Notes under the pieces: model-generated
Database searches by the model: none
Told to the model about the DNA's origin: nothing
The model's input: the letters and a program-made list of their open reading frames with translations, nothing else
Program-made: the position numbers and the translations under genes
Part shown: positions 18,601 to 27,326 of the stretch, piece by piece
Layout of the letters: each line of letters begins with the position of its first letter
Numbering within the stretch: the stretch's first letter is position 1
NCBI GenBank assembly: GCA_965222975.1
Contig: CBDCVJ010000055.1
Coordinates: 124,001-188,000, forward strand
From: UBA6168 sp965222975
GTDB taxonomy: Bacteria > Bacteroidota > Bacteroidia > Chitinophagales > Saprospiraceae
DNA: 64,000 nucleotides
Direction: 5' to 3'

Positions 18601-19084
18601 GAAGAAAAAATACATTTTTGCCAAGGACTACGCCAACGCAACCATTGAAGATGTGTATCCGAAAGAGGTACTCGCCACTGCCTTAAATTTGGAGGCACAC
18701 ATCCTCGAAAGTGGGTGGTGGGAAAACACAGGGGGTAAATTCACATTCCATCCCTTCCCTATTCCTGCGCAGGTTGCCCCTACTTTTGGTATCCTCGTAC
18801 ATGATTTTGACCAAGATAGTCATCTCGATATTTTGCTGGCCGGGAATAAATATGGGATAGAAGTGGAAACCGGGCGTTGCGATTCTGGTAATGGCACCAT
18901 GCTGAAAGGCGACGGTAAGGGTAACTTCACCTGGATAGAAAACTTCAAGTCGGGCTTTTGGGCTACAGGTGAGGTTCGAGATCTTTTGTTGGTGAATGAT
19001 CCCAACGGCAACCCGAACATCATAGTTTCAACCAATAATGAAAAGGTAAAGGTGTATAGCCTCATCAAGCCAGAGACGCTTTAA
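15659..19084 (+). CDS. Large FG-GAP/VCBS and ASPIC/UnbV repeat lipoprotein (CRTAC1-like)
   Basis: This gene encodes 1,141 aa. A TTG 18 bases upstream is in frame, but the ATG at 15659 is preferred because it starts the lipoprotein signal (lipobox ILSC near residue 30). Two sets of FG-GAP/VCBS blades with DxNxDGxxDxY calcium-binding motifs (from about residue 85 and again from about 690) flank an ASPIC/UnbV module ending near residue 620 (RWPDGKSQVL). It is predicted to be anchored in the outer membrane and to bind calcium through its propellers. The family is common next to glycan-use and surface genes, but the substrate is unknown. The next gene, 84 bases downstream, is a small lipoprotein. 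The product at 23716-27096 has the same layout and is a paralogue. Confidence 0.88.
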   Translation: MSKHIFSKNHNGWFLALVLIPFFILSCSEEKDDIPSQETAFASDPLLKLLSTEQTGIDFENIVAETFVLNITNHINTSNGGGVIILDANNDGLQDIYLISSSNKNKLYLNKGDLQFEDVTDAADVGSELGFEIAATAVDINADGFMDIYICRAGPMEDEYRYNKLFIHEGQAAMDANNGIPKYTERAKEFGLDDYSASVGANFFDYDQDGDLDLYLLNYPTDFQYASRVEVRPNADSTDVEPILDPKLEWDSDRFYRNEGNGKFTDVSKEAGIWNFGYGLSISIEDFNYDGFMDVYVANDFIQPDLIYINNGDGTFTDKLGDYVRHTCQHSMGTELADFDNDGFFDIFAVDMMGYNNYRYKTVINTNSQTKYNTLVRNNYFEPVVRNVLQRNNGNGTFSDIGCMAGVYNTDWSWSGLFSDLDNDGLKDLLVTNGYRREVTDMDFVDFEFAEIKAKGPLKDQFENIYEFLDLVPVFKLRNFVFKNKGDWTFEDMAGEWMTIPGRWSNGAATTDLDNDGDLDYVVNNLNDQAMVYQNLAADKKTGNYLQFQLSGAAPNVMGIGATITIETNNGLQYQRMTPNRGIFSSLEYLLHFGLGQANKVDKVTVRWPDGKSQVLTNISVNQRIVLNQSDANVVIPPFRPAASPTIFKDKTAASGVDFTHLENYFTDFDSYFMQPWYLSELGPMMAAADVNGDGLTDVFIGNSFEQPSALFLQNANGKFSRTSEKTWEQDKAFEDHGALFFDADNDGDPDLYVISGGAEAASEQAWADRFYINDGKGNFTRINAIPPILTVGSRIAAHDYDGDGDPDLFVGGRVDLKTYPTPAQSLILRNEGTHFAEVTAEVSPAFKSIGMVTDLAWANVDADPSEELIVVGEWMPVTIFKNTNGKLQPMDAATLGLDHSNGLWNRLTVTDLDADGDLDLVTGNLGTNTRFKATPNEPLRCYAKDFDDNGSIDPIMAYYEEGKIYPLVQRNLLIKQIPSLKKKYIFAKDYANATIEDVYPKEVLATALNLEAHILESGWWENTGGKFTFHPFPIPAQVAPTFGILVHDFDQDSHLDILLAGNKYGIEVETGRCDSGNGTMLKGDGKGNFTWIENFKSGFWATGEVRDLLLVNDPNGNPNIIVSTNNEKVKVYSLIKPETL

Positions 19085-19168
19085 TCGAACTGAGTTTTCT
19101 ACATTAACAACTACGTGAATTTCTTTACTTGACCCGACAAAAATTTTCTTTCAAAAATTTAAGTGCTA

Positions 19169-19738
19169 ATGAAGTTTTTCTTTTTTCCGATTGTCTTTGC
19201 ACTCTCCGTTTTTTTTGCATGCAACAATGGTAAAAACACAAGTCTTTCGGATTATGGCCCGCTTGAAAAGGACACCATCAGAATTGCTGAAATAGATATG
19301 TTTGTTGACAGCTTGTACAAGCAACTTCAAACGGGTCTGCGTCCAAGTTCCGTTCCCTTTGAATTCAACGCGGACACGACCCGTTCGTTGAGTTACTACG
19401 ACCTCTCCAATGGAATGCAGTTATGGGATGCCACCGTTTCTGATGAGGGAACAGAAGCTTATGCAACTTTTTATTTAAATGACGAAGAACCCTATTTGTT
19501 CCGTTATCGGGCATGGGACACAGTGGGCACCAAAATTGTCCAGGAAATCTTTATGTATTTCAAAAATGATAAAATCTTTTTTGCGAAAGATCGCTCCACT
19601 CCCCCTGGCTCTAATATGAACCCCTCTCAATTAATGCAGATGCCTTTCCATGACTCGAAAAAAAGCAAGGAAGAACTTTATGGGATATTGAACCGATATT
19701 ACCCACCAATGAAAAAAGCTTGGAAAAACAGGAAATAA
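19169..19738 (+). CDS. Small lipoprotein paired with FG-GAP lipoprotein (copy 1)
   Basis: This gene encodes 189 aa. A GTG six bases earlier is possible, but the ATG at 19169 gives a compact lipoprotein signal (FFAC near residue 18). Central features are an EIDMFVDSLY-type helix and the stretch EIFMYFKNDKIFFAKDRS followed by PPGSNMN. The protein at 22938-23618 has matching elements (EIDAYVRWAEKE, EIIVFFDDDEIFNVGER, PPGGNPNN), so the two look paralogous. Both follow, or lie next to, about 1,130-residue FG-GAP lipoproteins. The family is not recognised. A periplasm-facing or surface partner of the large lipoprotein is inferred. Confidence 0.75.
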   Translation: MKFFFFPIVFALSVFFACNNGKNTSLSDYGPLEKDTIRIAEIDMFVDSLYKQLQTGLRPSSVPFEFNADTTRSLSYYDLSNGMQLWDATVSDEGTEAYATFYLNDEEPYLFRYRAWDTVGTKIVQEIFMYFKNDKIFFAKDRSTPPGSNMNPSQLMQMPFHDSKKSKEELYGILNRYYPPMKKAWKNRK

Positions 19739-20343
19739 TACCGTCGGCAACTCAAAATCCACGTACTATTTTCCTAAATTTTATATTTAGCCTTCAGCAA
19801 TCAGCTGAATTAAAAATTCCCACTATTGCCAATTCGAAATTAGTTATTTTATATTTTATTTGCCCCCTTCTATATTTTTTTAATTAAACGATTATTTGAC
19901 ACTCAATAATAATTCGGTCTATTTTTATTCAAATTTAATACATCCACTAATTAAATAAAAAAACAAAATCCTGACATAAGGAATAAAATCCAAATATATT
20001 TTCTTCATGCTCAATCAGCAGGCCAATAAACAATATTAATTACGCAAAGACCATCAATCCATATAAGAAATTATCCATTATTTTTAACCATTTAAATATT
20101 TCGCAATATATTGATTTTCAATTAATTAAAACACAGTCATTTAATTCTAAATCTAATTGAATTGTATTTTTAAATAAATTTCTATACGGAAACAAATTGA
20201 TATTTTTAAATTAAAACTAATCACCCATTATTGTCCCACAAAAATTTACTTCAATTTAACCAACAACATATTTATAGGTTAAAAAAAATTCTTTTAAGGA
20301 ATTTGGGAAACAATAATCCCGATTAAAAATTAATACAATTGAC
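19739..20343. other. Very AT-rich intergenic stretch between convergent genes
   Basis: No open frame of coding character was seen. The stretch is composed largely of A and T runs and separates the plus-strand gene ending at 19738 from the minus-strand gene ending at 20517. Confidence 0.5.
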
Positions 20344-20394
20344 AAAATAAAAATCGCCTGTTCCAAGTTTTTTAAAACAGGCGATTTTTATTTT
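20344..20394. terminator. Bidirectional terminator between convergent genes
   Basis: AAAATAAAAATCGCCTGTT pairs with AACAGGCGATTTTTATTTT around a short loop, with T-runs on the 3' side in either direction. It lies between the convergent genes ending at 19738 and 20517. Confidence 0.85.
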
Positions 20395-20516
20395 TTATAT
20401 TTTTCCAGTTATTTTAATCACATTTAATTAAACCTATTCTTCAATTCAAAAAAAGGTTCTTTGACAATTTTTGTGGAACGGGAAAAAACAAGAAGAGAGG
20501 GAGGTGAAAAAATAAA

Positions 20517-22742
20517 TCATTTAATCAACTGGAAGGATTGTCGCCCCAATATTTTAACTTCTGAATCTCCTTCCACTAATCTTACAAAACTATTCAAAGG
20601 AACGTTTTCATACACGGTTACTTTCGGTCCTGGTTGCGCCCAGAAAACTTCTATTTTTTCAATATTTTTTGCCTTACCCAATCCTATTTCTTGTTGTAAA
20701 CTGGCAGATCCAAAACTGGACCCTGTTCCGACATTTGACCAAATTGTCAACTTTGAACCGTCTTCCTGTTCCGTGTATACAGCTATGCGGGAACACAATC
20801 CATCCCTATTGCACTTCTTCCCCTCCACCTTGATGTTGATCCATTTATTGTCAGGAGTTCCGGGGTTTTCGAAGAGCAAATTGTTAGCTAAGTCACCTTC
20901 ATAGGCACCGCCCATTACTTCGTAAATGTCCTGATCACCATCATTATCTATATCGCCAAAAGCGACACCGTGCCCTTTCTGGATATGTGCAAATCCGTTC
21001 ATGGATATTTCTTCAAAACGTTTTCCGCCCACGTTGCGGAACATGCGGTTGGGCACCAAAGACCGCAGGTCTGGTTTGCCCGTTCCAATGTAGAAATCAA
21101 CCCAACCATCGTTGTCGAGGTCACCGAAGTTACATCCCATTCCATAGGTCAGTCGTTTTAACCCAAGTTGTTCTGTCACATCCGTAAATTTTGTAATCCC
21201 ATCAGGGGAGTGGCCTTCGTTGTGATAGACCCGAAACCAGTCGCCTTCCGGCAAATTTCCCATAAGATCATTCAGCAAATCGCCGGCAGCTTCTGGTTGA
21301 AATGCATTACCGTAGCTAATGACGAAAATGTCTTCCCAACCATCATTATCATAGTCGAGAAACCAAACGGGGAAACTCAACCTCGGCAGTGCAACATCAA
21401 CTTGAGGTGCAATGTCAACAAACCTTCCGCCGCCCCGATTGATCAGGAGAAGATTGTTTCCGATGATGTTGCTAAGATACATATCTGGCAACCGATCATT
21501 ATTCACATCGCCCCAAACACATCCCTTGAAAAACCCCTGTAAGTTCATGCCCAATTCTTCCGCCACATCTGTAAAAGTACCGTCGCCATTGTTGCGAAAC
21601 AATTCGCATGGGTGGACAGTCTTTTGCGGCAAACTCTCATTGGCAATGAACAGATCGAGGTCGCCATCCGCATCATAATCAGCCCAGGCTGCAGATTGGG
21701 AAGGGTGGAAAGAAAGCAGTCCTGATTCAATGGTTACATCGGTGAAAACACCAGTGCCATCGTTCTGCAAAAGTGAATTGGGGTGCGTTCCGCCCGTTAA
21801 CCAAGCACCACGAAGGATTAAAATGTCGGAATCCCCATCATTGTCGTAATCGGCATGCAAACAATTCAAGCCACTAACAATGCCTAACAAGTTGGATTGC
21901 TCAGTTTGGTCAGAAAAGGTGCCGTCTCCATTGTTTCGAAAATAGCGGGATTGGTCGGTCAATCCATAACTCGTCATAAACAAATCCAAGTCGCCGTCAT
22001 TGTCAAAATCCTCTAAGCATACCCCTCCTGACAAGCCCAGCACATCAAGCCCTAATGGGATAGCTACGTCGCGAAAATGCAGATCGCCCTTCGACTGGAA
22101 AAGGGATGGCGGGACAAGCCATTTTTTGGGAACACCTTCTGGGTATTTCCCTAAATTCATGTAAGCAATATTCAGTAACCACCGACTCTGCAAATCTTTC
22201 GGGAATGTGTTCAATATCTGCTCATAAAGCTGAATCGCATTCTCCAACCCTATCGTCAACTGATACACCCCTTCTCCCTGAATAGGCAAAATACACGACT
22301 CGGCGTTGTGACGTTCAATACAATTTTCTTGTTCGCCTAATCGTAAATAGCCCAAAGCCAACATTTCAAAGAGGGGCTTGGTCTGTTCCGTCAGTTGATT
22401 GCCAAAAGCCTGTATCAATTGCTGAAATTCTACAATGGCCGGTTCTGTCTTTCCAGCATAGAGCAATTGTTCAGCGCGGCCAAAGCGCATCCCATACTTT
22501 TGCTCTAAGGGCATTTCTTCCTTTAACTGCTGTTCAATCATTAAAGCAATTTTGGAATTCAGGTGATAGCACAATTTTGGGTCAGCAGATTCGGCGATGC
22601 TGTCCAACATTTGTATCATCTGCTCATGACCGGAAACCGCTGGATCAGAGGCAGGGTCGTTTTTCCCAACCTCACTGGTGCAGGCAGTAAAACAAAATAG
22701 TACAGCAAAGTAAAAGGGAAAGGAAGAAAACGAGGTTTTCAT
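20517..22742 (-). CDS. FG-GAP/ASPIC-UnbV lipoprotein with N-terminal helical (TPR-like) region
   Basis: This gene encodes 741 aa from the ATG at 22742-22740. The seven-residue longer form lacks a reason, because the lipoprotein signal (FTAC near residue 20) begins here. Residues about 40-215 are helical and TPR-like. FG-GAP/VCBS repeats with DNDGDxD motifs run from about 225 to 620, and an ASPIC/UnbV domain closes the protein (GTGSSFGSASLQQEIGLG). This is the CRTAC1-like order, shorter than the two paired lipoproteins nearby and with a different N-terminus. It is the last gene of a minus-strand run 27096 to 20517. Calcium binding and outer-membrane anchoring are predicted from the motifs. The substrate is unknown. 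Confidence 0.87.
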   Translation of the reverse strand: MKTSFSSFPFYFAVLFCFTACTSEVGKNDPASDPAVSGHEQMIQMLDSIAESADPKLCYHLNSKIALMIEQQLKEEMPLEQKYGMRFGRAEQLLYAGKTEPAIVEFQQLIQAFGNQLTEQTKPLFEMLALGYLRLGEQENCIERHNAESCILPIQGEGVYQLTIGLENAIQLYEQILNTFPKDLQSRWLLNIAYMNLGKYPEGVPKKWLVPPSLFQSKGDLHFRDVAIPLGLDVLGLSGGVCLEDFDNDGDLDLFMTSYGLTDQSRYFRNNGDGTFSDQTEQSNLLGIVSGLNCLHADYDNDGDSDILILRGAWLTGGTHPNSLLQNDGTGVFTDVTIESGLLSFHPSQSAAWADYDADGDLDLFIANESLPQKTVHPCELFRNNGDGTFTDVAEELGMNLQGFFKGCVWGDVNNDRLPDMYLSNIIGNNLLLINRGGGRFVDIAPQVDVALPRLSFPVWFLDYDNDGWEDIFVISYGNAFQPEAAGDLLNDLMGNLPEGDWFRVYHNEGHSPDGITKFTDVTEQLGLKRLTYGMGCNFGDLDNDGWVDFYIGTGKPDLRSLVPNRMFRNVGGKRFEEISMNGFAHIQKGHGVAFGDIDNDGDQDIYEVMGGAYEGDLANNLLFENPGTPDNKWINIKVEGKKCNRDGLCSRIAVYTEQEDGSKLTIWSNVGTGSSFGSASLQQEIGLGKAKNIEKIEVFWAQPGPKVTVYENVPLNSFVRLVEGDSEVKILGRQSFQLIK

Positions 22743-22765
22743 TTTTTTGCAATTGATACCCAACT

Positions 22766-22936
22766 AATGGTTCATGAGGTTTTTGGTTCGTAGTTTTTGG
22801 TTTTTGTTTTTCCCTTTTGGGAAAATCCTTCATTATTTTTTGTAGGGTTGAATAGCCGACCAATCCTTTTGAAAAAACAACATCCATTTTATATGGCCTT
22901 GTGCAAAATCCCAAACCAAAAACCCGACGAACCATT
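22766..22936. repeat. Word palindrome (GGTTCGT/TTTTTGG words) between two genes
   Basis: The left arm, AATGGTTCATGAGGTTTTTG (22766-), and the right arm (22904-22936, reading CCGACGAACCATT) are imperfect complements. The left arm repeats GGTTCrT...GTTTTTGG in tandem. It ends one base before the stop codon of the gene at 22938-23618 and may end that transcript. Confidence 0.6.
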
Positions 22937-22937
22937 G

Positions 22938-23618
22938 TCAACCATTACTGGCCTTCAATTCATTATTTGCTATTTCATTAAACAGTTTCTCCCAAAGAGT
23001 TTCGATCTCTTGCTTAATCGCTTTTTTATCTACGTCAGGCCTTAGGAACTCCAGCCCCAATAAATTATTGGGGTTTCCACCCGGTGGTAGCTCTATCGCC
23101 CGCTCTCCAACATTGAATATTTCATCGTCGTCGAAAAATACGATGATCTCTTTTGCAAAAGTCGAGGTACTGTCAATACGCATCGTCAGGTCGCGGTAAA
23201 AGGCATATTTCCCATCTTTAAAATAATAATAGTGCCGCCGGCTTTCGTCCCCATCCCTAAAGACCAGCACCGCCTCGATTATGTTTTTATCTTGCTTTGT
23301 ATAAGAAAAGTAATCCTGCTCGGTAAACAACTTCAACTGCAAGTCTTTCCGGTTGAGGGATGTATTCCTTTCCTTTTCAGCCCACCTCACATAGGCGTCA
23401 ATTTCCCAAAATTTCACACTATCTTCAGAGGTCATTTCCGGCTGAGGCGCTGGATTGTGCTGCCCGGAGGAAATCGTTGATACCATATCGGAAACCGCCT
23501 TATTATATGGGCTTGAAACTTCAGTGGATTGTGTATTGGTGGGTTCGGTTTTCGTGGTACGGTTACAAGAAATATAACCAACCAGCGCAATCAGTAAAAT
23601 CGGGAATATATTTTTCAT
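22938..23618 (-). CDS. Small lipoprotein paired with FG-GAP lipoprotein (copy 2)
   Basis: This gene encodes 226 aa. Lipoprotein signal with Cys near residue 19 (YISC), then a low-complexity Ser/Thr/Pro linker, then a compact domain with EIDAYVRWAEKE, a beta-rich middle (DGDESRRHYYYFKDGKYAF) and PPGGNPNN. These landmarks recur in the product at 19169-19738. The gene lies 97 bases downstream of the large FG-GAP lipoprotein 23716-27096, as its paralogue lies 84 bases downstream of 15659-19084. This conserved linkage suggests a common function. No known family is recognised. Confidence 0.75.
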   Translation of the reverse strand: MKNIFPILLIALVGYISCNRTTKTEPTNTQSTEVSSPYNKAVSDMVSTISSGQHNPAPQPEMTSEDSVKFWEIDAYVRWAEKERNTSLNRKDLQLKLFTEQDYFSYTKQDKNIIEAVLVFRDGDESRRHYYYFKDGKYAFYRDLTMRIDSTSTFAKEIIVFFDDDEIFNVGERAIELPPGGNPNNLLGLEFLRPDVDKKAIKQEIETLWEKLFNEIANNELKASNG

Positions 23619-23715
23619 GTGAATTTTTTATAATTTGTTAATTTCAAAAAGCGTGCAAAGTTCTGAAAAAAAGATTCGCATGATGATGCCAATAACATAT
23701 TGTTAATAGTTATCG

Positions 23716-26700
23716 TTAAAACGGCATCCCGCCAGTCCATTTATGTACACCTAATTTACCATTGTTATTGCCGACCAAAATCAGGAAATCCCTTGTTCCC
23801 GATATATCAATGGTGGCGACACTCCTACCCTCTCCACTCGACCAAAAGCCCGTTTTTGTATTAGGCAAAACTTTAAGCCCCTCCCCTTTTGAGCCAAACA
23901 TTATCCATCCGTCGCTGGCATCCATCCGGCCCGATTCGATTTCAAACCCATAGTCGTTGCCGACAGCTATGACATCAAAGATGCCATCGCCATTGATGTC
24001 CTTAATCGCTATGTCCATCATGGGGGCTACTTGTGCTGTTGAAGGCAGGTCTTCCCGGGTAAACTTTCCATTGGCACTTCCCCAAAAAACACTGTTGGCC
24101 AACACACTGGCTTTTTGGTGAAATGCCTGCTCCTGTTGGGGTTTTGACAAAATGTCGTCGAGGGTGGCGCTTGAATAATTGCGGTATCGGGTAAACTTTT
24201 TCTTCATGGCAGGCACTTGCGAAATCAGCACGTCACGGTGTACGAGCGGGTGGCGTTTTCCGTGGTTAAAATAGGAGAGGATAGGATCAAGGGTATTATT
24301 TTGGTCAATGTCTATTGCAAACACTTCAACGGGTTCTTGCGGGCTGGCTTTCAATCGGTTGTTGAGGCCCAGGTTGCCGGCAATGAGGTCAGGGTGGCCA
24401 TCGCCATTGAGGTCGGCGATTTTCAGGCAGTTCCACCACCCTTCCGTGCCCAACAGGCCATAATCGGCAGTGACATTTTTAAAACCATTCCGGTCAATTT
24501 CAAAAACGGTGATGCCCATCCACTCCCCTGCCGCTACCATTTCCGGTCGGCTGTCACCATTTAGGTCGGCGAATTCGATGGCATTGACAACGCCCAAATC
24601 TGCCAATTCAGACGCCCATTCAGCTGTAGCATTGGTGAAGTTGCCTTTTTCATTTTTCAATAAAAAACTTTTAGTGGACAAAGGAAAGGCACCGGGGCGG
24701 ATACTGCCGCCAACGACAATGTCAAAGTCGCCATCCCGATCAACATCAAAGGTGTTCACGCAAGAAGTGTTCTCATTGATTGCGGGAATGCCTGAATTAT
24801 GCAAAGCGAATACCCCTGCTCCGTTATTGATGAAAAGGCGGTCAATATAAAAAGGTTTGTCAGTTGGCGCAGCAGTCCCACCGCTCACCAAATAAAGATC
24901 GGGGGCCCCATCGCCATTGGCATCGAAAAAGACAGCATCCACATCTTCCCGCCTGTCCACCATCGCTGGTTGGGGCAGTTCTTTGAATTTGCCAGGCTGG
25001 TGCTGGACGAAAACCGCCCCTGTCCGCAAAAAAGTACCGCCGATAAATACGTCCTCCAACCCATCGCCATTGATGTCGCTAACGGCCAAGGCAGGGCCAC
25101 GTGCAGAATACTTTCGGTGGATCATCCTTTCCCGGTCAAAGTCTTCAAATGGATTTTCTTCATGAGAATAGACCAGTCCTGACTCAGCAGCAACCTCTTG
25201 ACATGGAACGGTTGGTTTGGCATCGGCCTTCTGGGGTTTATCGGCATCATCGTAGCGAATGGTCAACTGTTGGTTGGCTTGGACATTTTCCAATATCTGC
25301 ATTTTCCCATCTGGCCATGTGACCTGCATTTTATCCACCATCGCCATTTCACCCAAACCAAAATGTAAAGGTTGGTCAGCGGAGGAAAGAAAGCCCCTAT
25401 TGAGTTGTTTTTCAAGCACTTGAGTCAGGCCGCCAGTTGTCAATTCGGCCTTTACCCCCACCCCGGACGGGTTCTTGGAAGGCCCTTCCAGTCGAACTTG
25501 AAGATAAGCGCCACGGCCTGCCTCCCGTATTTTATTTTTATAAATAAATGCATTCTCATCGGTATTGTGTACTACAATGTCGAGGTCACCGTCGTTGTCG
25601 AGGTCAACATAAAAGGCTCCATTGGAAAAGGTTTTCTGGTCAAAACCCCATGCTTCCGATACATCCTCCATAACCAAGTCATGTGAGTTCCTGAACATGT
25701 AGTTCCTTGGTTTATGGGAAGGGATGAATTTCACCAATTTGGAAAAGTCGTCCACTGATGTTCCAGATGAACGGATAGAGTCCAGCCCATAGTTGGCAAA
25801 GTCGAGATCGTTCACATCCTTTTTCATTCCATTTGTTATGAAAATATCCTTCCACCCATCATTATCATAATCGGCGATCATCGGCGCCCAGCTCCAGTCA
25901 GTGGCATGGATGCCCGCCAAACAGCCGATCTCCTGAAAACCGCCGTTGCCATTATTCAATTGCAACATATTCCGCATGATCTGATGCCCGAACTTGTACA
26001 ACACCAGTGACTTATAGCGATCCCATTTCATGGCCGTACCGTTCTGCTTGTGGGTATAATTATCGGAAGGCAGCATGTCCAGTGTCACAATGTCCAACAA
26101 TCCATCGTTGTTCAAGTCGGCAATATCAGCTCCCATGCTGAAATGGCATTGATGGCGCAGGTACTTGTCCCATTCATCTTTGAAAGTGACACCTGCCCCT
26201 TTAGAACTGCCTTGATTGATGTAAAGATGATCGGGTTCGAGGTAATCATTGGCTACATAAATATCCGGCAAGCCATCTTCATTTACATCTAAAACATTGA
26301 CACTCAGGCTGAAAGCCCTGTTATAGATGCCCGACTGTTGGCTCACGTCCGTGAAGGTCAGGTCGCCGTTGTTGCGGAACAGACGGTCCGATTCAAAGTC
26401 ATCCGTTGGTTTGTTGACCCGCTGCATGACGCCGTTGACATCTTCCACATAGACTTTTCCATTGGTCGAAAAATCCAGCGGACGATTGATGATATACACA
26501 TCGAGGTCGCCATCCATGTCATAGTCGAAAAAATTGGCCACTGTGGAGGCATAGCCCGTATTCAGTCCATATTTTGCCGATTCCTCTTTGAATGTGCCGT
26601 CCCATTGGTTGATGAAAAGCTTGTTGCCACGTTCACTTGCTTTTTGGCCAGTGCGGCATTGGTAAATGTCCAGCCAGCCATCCGCATTGATATCCACGAC

Positions 26701-27096
26701 ACTTACCCCCGTTTTCACACCATCGTCCAGCCCAACCCCTGCCCGCTGGGTCACATCTTCGAATTGAAAGTTGCCTTTGTTAAAAAACAATTTGTTCTCC
26801 CCGGTGACGGAAACAAAGTACAAATCCATCCGGTCATCATTGTTGAAATCGCCTACCCCTACCCCACTCCCCATATAGAGGTAGTTGGCGGTAAAATAAT
26901 TCAGGCCGCTCTGGTCTTTGATGGTGTTGCTGAAAATGACGCCCGTGGCCGAGGCATCCTGCAATTCAAACAAAGGGCCTGTAAGCTCAACTTGCCCATT
27001 TGTAGGAGGGGGTGGAGCTACGCCTGCTCCTCCACCACAACTGAGTAAAAAAAAGAAAGGAGCCAATAAATGAAAACAACGAATTAAGAAGTTCAT
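23716..27096 (-). CDS. Large FG-GAP/VCBS and ASPIC/UnbV repeat lipoprotein, paralogue of 15659-19084
   Basis: This gene encodes 1,126 aa. Lipoprotein signal with LLSC near residue 20, followed by a Gly and a Pro-rich linker. N-terminal FG-GAP blades carry motifs such as DxNNDDRMDLY from about residue 80. The ASPIC/UnbV part ends near residue 600 (TWPDGKMQIL). A second set of blades starts at DINGDGLEDVFIG, about residue 665, and the C-terminus contains VAPMMDIAIKDINGDG. Layout and length match the product at 15659-19084, including an HPLV motif (IYPLVQRNLL there, RHPLVHRDVL here). It is outer-membrane anchored by prediction. It is the first of three minus-strand genes and is followed by its small lipoprotein partner. 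Confidence 0.88.
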   Translation of the reverse strand: MNFLIRCFHLLAPFFFLLSCGGGAGVAPPPPTNGQVELTGPLFELQDASATGVIFSNTIKDQSGLNYFTANYLYMGSGVGVGDFNNDDRMDLYFVSVTGENKLFFNKGNFQFEDVTQRAGVGLDDGVKTGVSVVDINADGWLDIYQCRTGQKASERGNKLFINQWDGTFKEESAKYGLNTGYASTVANFFDYDMDGDLDVYIINRPLDFSTNGKVYVEDVNGVMQRVNKPTDDFESDRLFRNNGDLTFTDVSQQSGIYNRAFSLSVNVLDVNEDGLPDIYVANDYLEPDHLYINQGSSKGAGVTFKDEWDKYLRHQCHFSMGADIADLNNDGLLDIVTLDMLPSDNYTHKQNGTAMKWDRYKSLVLYKFGHQIMRNMLQLNNGNGGFQEIGCLAGIHATDWSWAPMIADYDNDGWKDIFITNGMKKDVNDLDFANYGLDSIRSSGTSVDDFSKLVKFIPSHKPRNYMFRNSHDLVMEDVSEAWGFDQKTFSNGAFYVDLDNDGDLDIVVHNTDENAFIYKNKIREAGRGAYLQVRLEGPSKNPSGVGVKAELTTGGLTQVLEKQLNRGFLSSADQPLHFGLGEMAMVDKMQVTWPDGKMQILENVQANQQLTIRYDDADKPQKADAKPTVPCQEVAAESGLVYSHEENPFEDFDRERMIHRKYSARGPALAVSDINGDGLEDVFIGGTFLRTGAVFVQHQPGKFKELPQPAMVDRREDVDAVFFDANGDGAPDLYLVSGGTAAPTDKPFYIDRLFINNGAGVFALHNSGIPAINENTSCVNTFDVDRDGDFDIVVGGSIRPGAFPLSTKSFLLKNEKGNFTNATAEWASELADLGVVNAIEFADLNGDSRPEMVAAGEWMGITVFEIDRNGFKNVTADYGLLGTEGWWNCLKIADLNGDGHPDLIAGNLGLNNRLKASPQEPVEVFAIDIDQNNTLDPILSYFNHGKRHPLVHRDVLISQVPAMKKKFTRYRNYSSATLDDILSKPQQEQAFHQKASVLANSVFWGSANGKFTREDLPSTAQVAPMMDIAIKDINGDGIFDVIAVGNDYGFEIESGRMDASDGWIMFGSKGEGLKVLPNTKTGFWSSGEGRSVATIDISGTRDFLILVGNNNGKLGVHKWTGGMPF

Positions 27097-27162
27097 GTGA
27101 ATGATCGTTTACGAAGAAAAGCAAAAGGTTTTGAACGGTTGTTTAACCAAATCGTTACTGCC

Positions 27163-27312
27163 ACTGTAGTCGCCAAATTCATTTGACGGACTCAAAATAG
27201 GGTGAAGCGTATTTGTTAAATCGTGTATTGGGTTAAAAATCAATTGGTTTGAAATTAAACATTTTAGAATGTTTTTCTAAAAAGTTCGCCAAATGAATTT
27301 GGCGACTACAGT
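27163..27312. repeat. 150-bp element with terminal inverted repeats (CGCCAAAT type)
   Basis: ACTGTAGTCGCCAAATTC opens the element and its complement closes it (GAATTTGGCGACTACAGT). Each end is itself a palindrome, CGCCAAAT-TC-ATTTGGCG. The interior of about 95 bases is AT-rich and non-coding. It resembles a MITE-like non-autonomous element. No target duplication could be established by eye. Confidence 0.8.
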
Positions 27313-27326
27313 TACAAAATAAAGGA

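Noticed and set aside
20461..20904. 147-codon plus-strand frame
   Set aside because: It is antisense to the FG-GAP/UnbV gene, which has clear domains and a lipoprotein signal.
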